Shown one piece after another: positions 8,970 through 17,138 of a stretch of 64,000 nucleotides of DNA. Under the pieces are notes generated by a model. That model was not told the DNA's origin and made no database searches. It was given only the letters and a program-made list of their open reading frames with translations. The position numbers and the translations under genes are program-made. The first letter of the stretch is position 1; each line of letters opens with the position of its first letter. The DNA is from Verrucomicrobiales bacterium (GTDB lineage Bacteria; Verrucomicrobiota; Verrucomicrobiia; Verrucomicrobiales; DEV007), in contig PBSY01000012.1 of the NCBI GenBank assembly GCA_002726915.1, positions 1-64,000 of the forward strand. Direction: 5' to 3'.

Positions 8970-10516
8970 GTGGAAATTCGAAACTGGCCGCGGCTACCTT
9001 AGGACATCTCACGGGTTTGGGCATTAGTCAGTTCGTGGTCTGCGCCGGTGCCCGCAATGCGCCGCTGGTGACTTCGTTAATCGCCGCTAGAACCCGGATG
9101 GGGCTCAAGATATGGCATCATTTTGATGAAAGAACTGCAGCCTTCCTTGCATTGGGCCTTTCGAGGGCGGAAAACGGACCAGTGGCGGTCCTGACCACGT
9201 CAGGAACTGCTGCTGCGGAGCTATTGCCGGCTGCGATTGAAAGCTTCTACACTGGAACGCCACTAGTCCTCGTCACCGCAGATCGGCCGGAGTGTTATCG
9301 GGGGAGTGGCGCTCCGCAAGCCATTGAGCAGCGAGGGCTTTTTGGGATCTACGCTCCGCTGTCTGTCGACGTCCAGAATTGTGAAGACTTAAACTGGGCG
9401 GTGAGATGGGATCGGAGGTCGCCTCTGCACCTGAATATCTGCCTTGAAGAGCCGCAGGCTGATGATCACATCGATGACTTCGAGGGCGTAATCATTCCCG
9501 AACAAGAGTCTGAAAATGATGAAGGGATCCCTCGCCGCGTTGCTGAGTTTGTCAGGGTGTATCCAGAAACTGTCTGCTTACTCGGAGCTCTGCCTCATAA
9601 ATGGAGAAAAGCTGTGAGAGAGTTTTTAAAGCGGTCAGGGCTTGCCTTCTGGGCGGAGGCGACGAGCGGTTTGCGAGAGTGTGACGAGTTAAGAGGTCAG
9701 CAGGTGGTTCGAGAGAATGGTATCGCATCGATCGAGAGGGGGGCTGTCTTGCGAATCGGAGGGGTGCCCAGTGCGAGATTCTGGCGTGAGTTGGAAGCCC
9801 TACGGGGAGTCGACGTGCTCTCGATATCGCCGCATCCTTTTGCAGGTTTGGCGCGCCGAAGTGAGTTAATTGTATCGCCTGATTTTCCGTCGGAGATCGG
9901 GGTGCCTCGAGCGAAACGGGAGGTGGATCCAGTAACGAAGCAACTGGACGCGGCGCTCTCTAAATTTCCTTGTTCCGAACCGGCCATGATGAGGTTGGTA
10001 TCCGAACTTGTTCCGGAGAAGGCGATGGTTTTCCTTGGAAACAGCATGCCGATCAGGGAGTGGAACCTGGCGGCCACAATGTCACCACACCCCTATTGCT
10101 TCGCCAATCGCGGTGCCAATGGGATCGACGGGGAGGTGGCCACTTTTTTGGGATTGTCCCATAGAGAAAAAGATTCATGGGGGATATTTGGGGATCTGAC
10201 GGCGCTCTATGATCTCAATGCACCCGCAATTCTCTCACAATTGCCAAAGGGGCGCCGACGTTTCGTCGTAATGAACAACGGCGGCGGTCGGATCTTTTCC
10301 CGACTGCCTGCAATGTCACAACTTGATATTGAGGTGAAATCAGTGACAGAAAACCACCATTGCCATCGACTCAAAGCCTGGGCCGAAATGTGGAAAATGG
10401 ATTATGTGGAATGGCGGGCAGGTAAACCTGCGCCGGAGATCGAAGGAGATAACGTTGTGGTTGAAGTAGTGTTGGATAATTCAGCGACGGAATTATTCTG
10501 GAAAGAAATGGCATGA
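8966..10516 (+). CDS. menD: 2-succinyl-5-enolpyruvyl-6-hydroxy-3-cyclohexene-1-carboxylate synthase
   Basis: 516 residues from the ATG at 8966, which overlaps the menF stop as ATGA. A longer GTG-initiated version from 8915 would run 52 bp into menF and adds nothing family-like. MenD is a thiamine-diphosphate enzyme that joins isochorismate and 2-oxoglutarate with loss of CO2 and pyruvate. Visible features are the N-terminal pyrimidine-binding domain (VVCAGARNAPL, FDERTAAFLALGLSR with the activating Glu, TTSGTAAAELLPA) and the C-terminal diphosphate-binding domain (GNSMPIRE, FANRGANGIDG, FGDLTALYDLNA, NNGGGRIF with the Mg-binding Asn). Its stop overlaps menH as ATGA. Confidence 0.95.
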   Translation: MSGNSKLAAATLGHLTGLGISQFVVCAGARNAPLVTSLIAARTRMGLKIWHHFDERTAAFLALGLSRAENGPVAVLTTSGTAAAELLPAAIESFYTGTPLVLVTADRPECYRGSGAPQAIEQRGLFGIYAPLSVDVQNCEDLNWAVRWDRRSPLHLNICLEEPQADDHIDDFEGVIIPEQESENDEGIPRRVAEFVRVYPETVCLLGALPHKWRKAVREFLKRSGLAFWAEATSGLRECDELRGQQVVRENGIASIERGAVLRIGGVPSARFWRELEALRGVDVLSISPHPFAGLARRSELIVSPDFPSEIGVPRAKREVDPVTKQLDAALSKFPCSEPAMMRLVSELVPEKAMVFLGNSMPIREWNLAATMSPHPYCFANRGANGIDGEVATFLGLSHREKDSWGIFGDLTALYDLNAPAILSQLPKGRRRFVVMNNGGGRIFSRLPAMSQLDIEVKSVTENHHCHRLKAWAEMWKMDYVEWRAGKPAPEIEGDNVVVEVVLDNSATELFWKEMA

Positions 10517-11202
10517 GTGCTCCAACTGTCATTGCGCTGCACGGTAACCTAGGATCGACGAATGATTGGCAGCGGTTGGAGATCGAGGGGATGGTTGCGG
10601 TGGATCTCTGGTCATTTTCCGGTATGTCTCTCGAAGAGTTCGCGCGGGTCCTGACCGAGGAAATTCGCCCCAAGGGCGAGCGTCCGGTGATAGCCGGTTA
10701 TTCTCTAGGGGGGCGCCTTGCGCTTCAGGCGATGGCGTTATTCCCTGAGGCCTGGGCTGGGGCGGTGATTCTTTCAGCTCATCCCGGACTGCAGAGTGAT
10801 AAGGAAAGAGAGGAGCGACTGGATATTGACGACAATTGGGCCCGAAAGGCGCAGGTGATTCCTTGGCCCGAATTTCTCAAGGAGTGGAATTCGCATCCTG
10901 TTTTAGCAAGTTCGCCGTCTAGCGAAGAGCAGTTGGGTTTGGAAGGTCGACGAGCGGCAATTTCAAGGGCGTTTCACGGTTGGTCTCTGGGCACTCAGAG
11001 CGATCTCCGTGAACCTTTAAAGCGGTTTACTCACCCGGTCCTTTGGATAACTGGGGCTCGGGATGTTAAATTTCATAAGTTGGGAGAGGAGATGTCGGAA
11101 GTCTTTTCCAAGTTTGAACACATGGGTCTTCCGGAACGTGGTCATCGAGTTCTTGACCCTCTTGCTGCTATCAAGATTCAAGACTGGCTCGACCATCTCT
11201 GA
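10513..11202 (+). CDS. menH: 2-succinyl-6-hydroxy-2,4-cyclohexadiene-1-carboxylate synthase (alpha/beta hydrolase)
   Basis: 229 residues. MenH eliminates pyruvate from the MenD product to give SHCHC. The alpha/beta-hydrolase signs are LHGNLGSTNDW near the N terminus (oxyanion region), the nucleophile elbow GYSLGGRLAL with the catalytic serine, TGARD before the acid strand, and the late catalytic His in ERGHRVLDP. The start overlaps the menD stop as ATGA, so the two are translationally coupled. It is somewhat shorter than many family members but complete. Confidence 0.9.
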   Translation: MSAPTVIALHGNLGSTNDWQRLEIEGMVAVDLWSFSGMSLEEFARVLTEEIRPKGERPVIAGYSLGGRLALQAMALFPEAWAGAVILSAHPGLQSDKEREERLDIDDNWARKAQVIPWPEFLKEWNSHPVLASSPSSEEQLGLEGRRAAISRAFHGWSLGTQSDLREPLKRFTHPVLWITGARDVKFHKLGEEMSEVFSKFEHMGLPERGHRVLDPLAAIKIQDWLDHL

Positions 11203-11257
11203 AATCGCAGCGTAAACTCTTTGCGTGGGATGTGTTTCCCGCTAGGATTTGACTCTT

Positions 11258-12076
11258 ATGAACTGGATCTCTGCTCACGATTTCGAAGACCTCCGTTACG
11301 AAAAATCGGTGGATGGTCAGATTGCCAAAATCACGATCAATCGACCCGAAGTGCGCAATGCGTTCCGCCCGTTGACAGTCCGTGAGATGCTGGTGGCCTT
11401 TGAACTAGCTCAGGAAGATCCCGAGGTTGGAGTGATCATTCTCACAGGAGAGGGAGATCTGGCCTTTTGTTCAGGGGGTGACCAAAAAGTCCGAGGGCAC
11501 GCCGGTTATGTCGGTGACGATGGTATCCCGCGTCTTAATATTCTCGAAGTTCAGAAGAAGATCCGTTCTCTGCCCAAGCCCGTGGTGGCAATGGTCGCGG
11601 GTTACGCTATTGGTGGCGGTCATGTGCTTCACGTCGTTTGTGATCTATCGATTGCCGCCGACAACGCCCGATTCGGTCAGACCGGCCCGAAAGTCGGATC
11701 TTTCGACGGCGGACTGGGATCGAGTTATCTCGCGAGGATCGTCGGACAAAAGAAGGCCCGCGAAATTTGGTTTCTTTGCCGCCAGTATGATGCCCAGGAA
11801 GCTCTCGATATGGGGTTGGTCAACACGGTGGTCCCTTTAGAACAGTTGGAAGAAGAAACAGTCAAGTGGTGCCGCGAAATGCTGGATCACTCACCGATGG
11901 CCCTGCGCTGCCTCAAGACGGCGCTGAATGCCGACTGTGACGGTCAAATGGGACTATTGGATATGGCGGGTAACGCGACCTTACTCTACTATATGTCGGA
12001 GGAAGCAAAGGAGGGTAAGAATGCCTTTGTCGAGAAGCGTAAGCCAGATTTCTCGAAGTTTCCTAGACTGCCGTAA
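11258..12076 (+). CDS. menB: 1,4-dihydroxy-2-naphthoyl-CoA synthase
   Basis: 272 residues from the ATG at 11258, which has AGGA 10 nt upstream; a TTG at 11249 is also in frame. A crotonase-fold enzyme that closes the second ring, turning o-succinylbenzoyl-CoA into DHNA-CoA. Diagnostic stretches are [23 protein letters not shown] (oxyanion-hole glycines and substrate contact), [17 protein letters not shown], and [18 protein letters not shown] with the MenB-specific Asp. The C terminus [11 protein letters not shown] is a MenB hallmark. It lies about 55 bp after menH and 20 bp before menA. Confidence 0.97.
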   Translation: MNWISAHDFEDLRYEKSVDGQIAKITINRPEVRNAFRPLTVREMLVAFELAQEDPEVGVIILTGEGDLAFCSGGDQKVRGHAGYVGDDGIPRLNILEVQKKIRSLPKPVVAMVAGYAIGGGHVLHVVCDLSIAADNARFGQTGPKVGSFDGGLGSSYLARIVGQKKAREIWFLCRQYDAQEALDMGLVNTVVPLEQLEEETVKWCREMLDHSPMALRCLKTALNADCDGQMGLLDMAGNATLLYYMSEEAKEGKNAFVEKRKPDFSKFPRLP

Positions 12077-12096
12077 GGCGAGATGTCCACTCGAAG

Positions 12097-12987
12097 ATGA
12101 AGGCCTGGATCCTCGCAGCCAGACCCAAGACGCTCCCCGCTGCGGTCGTTCCGGTTTGGGTTGGATCGATGCCGTTCCTTATCGACGGGACTGCCCAAAC
12201 CGGTTCTTGGCTTCTCTTCATATCAACGCTTGTCAGCTGCCTTTGTATCCAGGTCGCGACCAACCTATTCAATGACGCGATTGATTTTGATAAGGGGGCT
12301 GATACCAATGAGCGACTCGGGCCCAAGCGGGTCACAGCTTCGGGTTTGCTATCACGCAAGGCCGTCGTCGGTGGAGCCCTAAGTTTCTGTGGATTGGCAG
12401 CTATCATTGCTATCCCAATGATCGCAGAGCGCGGCTGGCTGATTGTGGTGATTGGTAGCGTTTCTCTGTTTTTCTCTTATGGATACACGGGTGGACCTCT
12501 TCCGCTCGCTTACAGGGGCTTAGGAGAGCTCTTTGTTATTCTTTTTTTCGGCTTTGCCGCCGTCCTCGGATCGTATTTCGTTCAGACAGGTAAATGGGGG
12601 AATACAGAGATGTGGCTGCTTGCGATTCAGTGTGGACTTTACTCTGCAGTGTTAATCGCAATCAACAATTTGAGAGACCGGGACGAGGACGAAACAACGG
12701 GAAAACGAACGCTTGCGGTTAGATTTGGAACGAAGTTTGCCCGCTACGAAATTGTTTTGATGGGAACGCTTGCTGCTATCCTCGTGATTCCGGTGGGCCT
12801 TCTTTCTGGCTGTAGTGCGCCACTCGCTGTTACCTTTGCGCTCCTTCTTGCTGGGTTTCACCTAACTCTATCGAGGCGAGTTTTTCGGACCGAGCCTTCG
12901 GCTGCTTACAACGTTTTTCTCGCCTGGGCAGCGTTACAGTTACTTTTATTTGCCACCCTAACAAGTATCATGTTTGCGTTGAAATGA
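12097..12987 (+). CDS. menA: 1,4-dihydroxy-2-naphthoate polyprenyltransferase
   Basis: 296 residues, UbiA family, with about eight or nine hydrophobic segments. It attaches a polyprenyl chain to DHNA at the cytoplasmic membrane, giving demethylmenaquinone. The two Asp-rich Mg-diphosphate-binding motifs are visible as NLFNDAIDFDKGAD (about 52-65) and NNLRDRDEDETTGKRTLAVRFG (about 187-208). The start ARPKTLPAAVVPVWVGS is typical of MenA rather than UbiA. Its stop overlaps menC as ATGA. Confidence 0.95.
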   Translation: MKAWILAARPKTLPAAVVPVWVGSMPFLIDGTAQTGSWLLFISTLVSCLCIQVATNLFNDAIDFDKGADTNERLGPKRVTASGLLSRKAVVGGALSFCGLAAIIAIPMIAERGWLIVVIGSVSLFFSYGYTGGPLPLAYRGLGELFVILFFGFAAVLGSYFVQTGKWGNTEMWLLAIQCGLYSAVLIAINNLRDRDEDETTGKRTLAVRFGTKFARYEIVLMGTLAAILVIPVGLLSGCSAPLAVTFALLLAGFHLTLSRRVFRTEPSAAYNVFLAWAALQLLLFATLTSIMFALK

Positions 12988-13904
12988 GCGACATTTACGT
13001 CTGGCACTATACGCTGAAGTCCGGGGGGAGCTTAAATGCCGCTTCGATGCGGTCGGACCATCCCGGAGCCTTGATTCGTGTAGGTGATGGGTTTGCCTGC
13101 CTGCATCCGTGGCCTGAACTCGGTGATCCGACCTTGGCGGACCACCTACTTCTCTTAAAAAACGGTGGTTCGTCGCCTTTGGTTTCGCAGGCCCTGCGGT
13201 GCGCTGCCATTGACGGAGAAGCGAGACGTGCAGGAAGGTCGCTCTTCGATGCCCCGGTCCCAGAAAGCCATTGGCTTGTTCTTCCGGGTGATGAGCCTGA
13301 TGAGGCAAGAAAAGAAGGGTTTTCGATTGCTAAGATCAAGGTTGGTCAGGAGCTTGCTGAGGTGGTTGAGCGGGTTATGCTTTGGGCTGGTAGCGGTTTT
13401 CGAATTCGCCTCGACGTCAACGAAAGCCTTTCGATGCCTGCTTTCCTCGAATTTTGGGCCTCGCTCAGGGCGGTCGAGACTTCAATTGATTGCATTGAAG
13501 ATCCCACGCCATGGAATCGTAAGCAGTGGTCTGTTTTGCATGAGTCAGCTATTCCCGTGGCTGTCGATCGTGATTTGAGGACGCGATTCGAATCGGGTTA
13601 TACTGCGGTGGTAAAGCCTGCTGTATCGAACTGGATACCTCCCGAGAGTGAGACTTTTTTTGTGACCTCATACATGGATCATGGAGTTGGACAGGCATGG
13701 GCTGCGGTAGAGGCTGCCAGATTGGCATCCTCATCAAGAGGTAGGCAGATGAGGGAAGGGGGGCTTCTGACCCATCGATGCTTTGAATCAGATGATTTTT
13801 TCGATCGTTGGTCTGTCAAAGACTGTCGGCTTCAGTCCCCCGGTGGGACGGGGCTTGGATTTGATGATTTACTGGAGGGATTACCATGGAAAAGGCTGGA
13901 TTAA
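12984..13904 (+). CDS. menC: o-succinylbenzoate synthase
   Basis: 306 residues, enolase superfamily (MenC/MLE subgroup). It dehydrates SHCHC to o-succinylbenzoate. Catalytic landmarks are the KxK motif in IAKIKVG, the metal ligands in RLDVNES and CIEDPTP, the third carboxylate in VDRD, and the second lysine in VVKPAVSN. The N-terminal capping domain is short. The start overlaps menA (ATGA) and the end overlaps menE by 19 bp, so expression is tightly coupled. Confidence 0.92.
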   Translation: MSDIYVWHYTLKSGGSLNAASMRSDHPGALIRVGDGFACLHPWPELGDPTLADHLLLLKNGGSSPLVSQALRCAAIDGEARRAGRSLFDAPVPESHWLVLPGDEPDEARKEGFSIAKIKVGQELAEVVERVMLWAGSGFRIRLDVNESLSMPAFLEFWASLRAVETSIDCIEDPTPWNRKQWSVLHESAIPVAVDRDLRTRFESGYTAVVKPAVSNWIPPESETFFVTSYMDHGVGQAWAAVEAARLASSSRGRQMREGGLLTHRCFESDDFFDRWSVKDCRLQSPGGTGLGFDDLLEGLPWKRLD

Positions 13905-15022
13905 ACAGCGCTGACTACTGGGAGTCAGCAGATGTTGATATTCGATTAAACCCAAAACGCTCGATCGATGACTCGGGGTTGAATGAATTTCTCACCGAAG
14001 ATTGCGGGATAGAAGCTGCCGTAGTCATGGCAACATCGGGCACTTCGGGCGGATTTAAGTTTGCCGTGCTCCCTAAGAAGGCACTGCTGAACTCGGCTGG
14101 CCGCGTCATTGGGCATTGCGGGCTGACTGGAGAAGATGTCTGGCTCGCTGGTTTGTCAGGCTTTCATGTTGGCGGGTTAGGTATCTATGCCCGCGCTTAC
14201 ATGGCAGGAAGCCGGTTGGTCGATTTTCCCGGACATTGGGAGCGTGATGGGCGTCGTTTGGTTTCAGTAATTGAGGAAAACGGTGCGACATTGACCTCGA
14301 TGACTCCGACTCATTTGCATGATCTTGTGAGTCACGGGATGAAGGCTCCATCGTCATTAAGAGGGCTATTGTTGGGTGGTGGAAAAATGGAACCGATTCT
14401 GGTCGATCGCGCGAGGCAACTTGGGTGGCCGGTTTGGCCGAGTTATGGGATGACCGAGGCCTGTTCTCAGATTGCGACGAGCACCGATGGATCGATTGAC
14501 CACTTACCTGTCCTTGAGGGTTGGGAACTGAGGACAGACGGAGAGGAAAGGTTGGCGATCCGTGGGGAGAGTCTTTTTGCTGGTTATGCTATCAAGGAAT
14601 CCGCTGGATGGCGTTTTGACGAAGCGAGAGACGGGGAGGGTTGGTTCGTTACTGGTGATCGGTGTGTGTTGGAGAAAGGGATTCTCCAGTTTCGTGGAAG
14701 GGTTGATGACTTGGTGAAAGTGTCAGGAGAACTGGTCTCCATATCGCGGCTAAACAGCCTCGCGGGACGGATTGCTCACGATCATGGCATGGACGTGGCT
14801 GTGGTCGCCGTGCCTGATGAGCGACGCGAGAACTCGCTCGTCCTCGTGGTCGAGGCATCACGCTCCGGAGGACGTGAGATGCTGAGCTGGATTAATGCGG
14901 AGCTTGATCCAATTGAACGTATTGGGCGGGCGGTTTCGGTGGAAAAGCTACCTCGTACGGAAATTGGCAAGCTGGACCGCGACACGCTCCAATCCGAGGC
15001 GATGGCCGCGCTGGATAACTAG
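13886..15022 (+). CDS. menE: o-succinylbenzoate-CoA ligase (short form)
   Basis: 378 residues, acyl-adenylate-forming family. It activates o-succinylbenzoate with ATP and CoA. Motifs: ATSGTSGGFKFAV (P-loop-like A3), SYGMTEACSQIAT (A5), GEGWFVTGDRCVLE (A7), FRGRVDDLVKVSGELVS (A8) and the terminal catalytic lysine in LPRTEIGKLDR (A10). The N terminus is about 80-100 residues shorter than in typical MenE, starting close to the P-loop; similar short MenE proteins occur when encoded in compact men operons. It is the last men gene. No thioesterase for DHNA-CoA and no menG/ubiE methyltransferase lies in the window, so those steps must be encoded elsewhere. Confidence 0.9.
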   Translation: MEKAGLNSADYWESADVDIRLNPKRSIDDSGLNEFLTEDCGIEAAVVMATSGTSGGFKFAVLPKKALLNSAGRVIGHCGLTGEDVWLAGLSGFHVGGLGIYARAYMAGSRLVDFPGHWERDGRRLVSVIEENGATLTSMTPTHLHDLVSHGMKAPSSLRGLLLGGGKMEPILVDRARQLGWPVWPSYGMTEACSQIATSTDGSIDHLPVLEGWELRTDGEERLAIRGESLFAGYAIKESAGWRFDEARDGEGWFVTGDRCVLEKGILQFRGRVDDLVKVSGELVSISRLNSLAGRIAHDHGMDVAVVAVPDERRENSLVLVVEASRSGGREMLSWINAELDPIERIGRAVSVEKLPRTEIGKLDRDTLQSEAMAALDN

Positions 15023-15199
15023 TCACCCGGCGGTAATTTTCATATCGTCGTCGTTGGTCTGGCTGGCGCGGGCGGTCGTGTCGACGACAAAGCCTTCGCA
15101 GAGACAGTGGGTTCGGGTGGGATCCTTGCAGTCGCCGGAGATATCCCCGTTTTGAACATGCGGGCAATACCCTACTGTTTTAGCCTGCTCTACCTCGAT
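15023..15199 (-). CDS. small Cys/His-rich open frame without a canonical start codon
   Basis: A 58-codon open frame on the minus strand ends 1 bp after the menE stop. It contains C-P-H, then D-C-K-D, then THCLCEGF, giving four Cys and two His within about 25 residues in a pattern that could bind a metal. Wobble positions are strongly C/G biased, as expected of real coding sequence here. The problem is the start: between the upstream in-frame TGA (15200-15202) and the Cys-rich part there is no ATG, GTG or TTG. It may use a rare start codon, be a remnant, or be a chance frame. No family was recognised. Confidence 0.35.
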   Translation of the reverse strand: MEVEQAKTVGYCPHVQNGDISGDCKDPTRTHCLCEGFVVDTTARASQTNDDDMKITAG

Positions 15200-15393
15200 T
15201 CAATTAGGTTCTCTTTCGGCCAACCGCGCACAGATTTGCCGGCCGGATGGTTTATACAATCGGAGTCCTCCACGAGTAGTTAGAGGGCTTCCTAGGTCAG
15301 TTTCGCGCGGGCTAGTTGTTAGTATTCCGTATCTGTATCGCTGCGCTAAGCTAGATCGGCAGATGGTCAATCACGCAGAACGGAGTTAGACCG
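15200..15393. other. intergenic region, unexplained
   Basis: About 194 bp between the small Cys-rich frame and hemW. The minus-strand frame before the TGA at 15200 is open back to about 15346 and reads like protein in places, but it has no ATG and uses CTA, ATA and AGA codons that are uncommon in neighbouring genes. I could not match it to a tRNA, tmRNA, SRP RNA or RNase P RNA. It may contain a small RNA or a decayed gene. Confidence 0.3.
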
Positions 15394-16482
15394 TTAGGCT
15401 AAGGCAGCTGCGATGGGGTCGGCAAGAGCTTTGCCGTGACGAGTTAGAAGCAAACGACCGCCCTTCTCTATGAGCAAACCCTGCTTGGCTAGTGTTTCAA
15501 CCGGATCCGCGGCCGCGATGAGACTGCGTGGGACTCCTTCCCTCGTGCGCAGTTGGAGCGCGAGCGCCTCGAGACGTTTGTCTTCATCGCTGAGAACTTC
15601 GATGTGAGTCCTGGTATCCAGTCCCGCAGCAGAGGCTTTGATGTAAGCGGCAGTGTCAGGGAGTGTTTTCCAGCGTTGTCCTTTCAATGTTGTAACGGCA
15701 CCGGGGCCAAGCCCGAGATAGTCAGCGCCGAACCAGTAGGCTCGGTTGTGCTGGGATTCTCCGCCTGGTCTGGCGTAGTTGGAAATCTCATAGTGGTGGT
15801 AGCCGTTCTTCTCGAGGTAGTCTAAGGCGAGGTAAAACTGGTCGGCGTCGCGATCTTCGTCGGTGTCAAGTTCCCCGGTCTCGTGGCGTTTCAGGAATTC
15901 GGTATCCTCTTCGTAGGTAAGGTTGTAAGCGGAGATATGATCAGGCGAGAGGGAAACAGCGGTCTCGAGATCCTCTCGCCATTGATCAAGTGACTGACCG
16001 GGGATTGAAAACATTAGATCGAGACTGACCTGATCAAAATTAGCCGTGCGAAGGGTTTTGAAAGCTTCGATAGCATTCTCCCTTGTATGATCTCGATCGA
16101 GGGTCTTGAGCGTTTCAGGGGTAAAGGATTGTATGCCGAGGCTCACACGGGAAATACCGAGTTCTCGTATCAGCTGTGCTTTCTTCAGGTCAAAGGTGGC
16201 CGGATTCGCTTCGATGGTCCACTCGCGGCAGTCCGAGAAATCAAAGAGGCTAGTGAGGCCTTTGCAGAGGCGGGTCAGATGAGAGCGAGAAAGCAGGGTG
16301 GGCGTGCCTCCGCCGAGGAAGGCGGTCTCAATTCTGCCGGAAACGTCGGGTAGACGTTTCTCCGCTTCGGAGAGAACGGCTTCAACGAAATCCTGATTTG
16401 CCAGTCGACTCGGAGTGTGTTTGTAGAATCCGCAGTAGGGGCAGATGTGATGACAGAAGGGTATGTGAACGTAGAGATGCAC
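15394..16482 (-). CDS. hemW: radical SAM haem chaperone HemW (coproporphyrinogen oxidase-like)
   Basis: 362 residues. The radical-SAM cluster motif CxxxCxxC appears near the N terminus in FCHHICPYCGFYK, and GGGTPTLL (SAM-binding GGGTP) follows. The C-terminal part has the HemW-like domain with NRAYWFGADYLGLGPGA. True HemN proteins carry a fourth cysteine as CxxxCxxCxC; here the residue after CG is F, so the motif is CxxxCxxCGF, as in HemW, which binds haem and inserts it into target proteins rather than oxidising coproporphyrinogen. It follows the NfeD and DUF3096-like genes on the same strand, 7 bp after the latter. Confidence 0.9.
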   Translation of the reverse strand: MHLYVHIPFCHHICPYCGFYKHTPSRLANQDFVEAVLSEAEKRLPDVSGRIETAFLGGGTPTLLSRSHLTRLCKGLTSLFDFSDCREWTIEANPATFDLKKAQLIRELGISRVSLGIQSFTPETLKTLDRDHTRENAIEAFKTLRTANFDQVSLDLMFSIPGQSLDQWREDLETAVSLSPDHISAYNLTYEEDTEFLKRHETGELDTDEDRDADQFYLALDYLEKNGYHHYEISNYARPGGESQHNRAYWFGADYLGLGPGAVTTLKGQRWKTLPDTAAYIKASAAGLDTRTHIEVLSDEDKRLEALALQLRTREGVPRSLIAAADPVETLAKQGLLIEKGGRLLLTRHGKALADPIAAALA

Positions 16483-16489
16483 GACGGGT

Positions 16490-16621
16490 TTACTTTTTCA
16501 GAATACCCAGCGCCCCGACAATCATGAGGTAGATGGCGAGAACGTTTTTCATCGACTCAAGGGGAACGAAAAAAAGGGCTATTCCAATAAGAAGGGTCAC
16601 AACGGGCGCGGCGAGGTTCAT
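16490..16621 (-). CDS. 43-residue DUF3096-like membrane peptide
   Basis: A small gene between the NfeD-like gene and hemW, with ATG at 16621 and TAA at 16490-16492. The product has two hydrophobic segments, about VVTLLIGIALFFV and VLAIYLMIVGALGIL, separated by PLESMKN and ending in KK. This matches the DUF3096 pattern: a Pro between the helices and a conserved AIYLxxxGxxG in the second helix. The function of the family is unknown. A TTG overlapping the end of the NfeD gene could extend it by 12 residues. The position 7 bp upstream of hemW and 25 bp after nfeD suggests one transcript. Confidence 0.75.
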   Translation of the reverse strand: MNLAAPVVTLLIGIALFFVPLESMKNVLAIYLMIVGALGILKK

Positions 16622-16646
16622 GCCTCGACGATAGCCAGTGGTCTCA

Positions 16647-17114
16647 TCAAGCGTCAAGCTTCCGGACGATGATTGAGGGCCCTCGGGTAGCAGTTACTTC
16701 AACTTGAGATCCTTTCGGAATCGAGGGGCCTTCCGTCATTACGTCGATTTTTTCGCCATCGAAGAGGGCGTGCCCAGAAGGAGTGATGTCGGTCACTGTG
16801 GTTCCGGTCTGCCCCATCATTTTTTGAAGTGAATCCCGGTTTTCATCACGACCTGTTTTGTCATTGAGAATGAGGCTGCGGGTGAGCGGAAGCTTATGGA
16901 AATATTTCATCCAGATGTTTAGTGTTGCCAGACCAAAAACAAAAAGCGCGGCGACACCAATCGTTCCGGCGGTCATACCGTATTCGGCAAAGGTCATGCC
17001 GACCGCTCCGAAAAGGCATAGCATTCCGACAATACCGAGGATTCCTCCGGGGAGGACGAGTTCCGCAATGACGGCGAGGATACCAACGGCGCTCAGTACG
17101 ATAATGGTAACCAT
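16647..17114 (-). CDS. NfeD-like membrane protein
   Basis: 155 residues. Three or four N-terminal hydrophobic helices (about 2-22, 28-50, 52-68) are followed by a C-terminal soluble OB-fold (about 85-155) with GxTGTTVTDITPSGHALFDGE and IPKGSQVEVTATRGPSIIVRK, the signature of NfeD C-terminal domains. Short NfeD proteins pair with stomatin/flotillin partners to organise membrane microdomains; no stomatin gene is next to it here. It lies 24 bp downstream of the secA stop, on the same strand. Confidence 0.85.
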   Translation of the reverse strand: MVTIIVLSAVGILAVIAELVLPGGILGIVGMLCLFGAVGMTFAEYGMTAGTIGVAALFVFGLATLNIWMKYFHKLPLTRSLILNDKTGRDENRDSLQKMMGQTGTTVTDITPSGHALFDGEKIDVMTEGPSIPKGSQVEVTATRGPSIIVRKLDA

Positions 17115-17138
17115 AGTAATCGTTTCGCTCGTTAAACT

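Noticed and set aside
15023-15361. A second selenoprotein using the TGA at 15200-15202
   Set aside because: No good SECIS-like hairpin follows within range, the upstream part has no start codon, and codon use differs on the two sides of the TGA.
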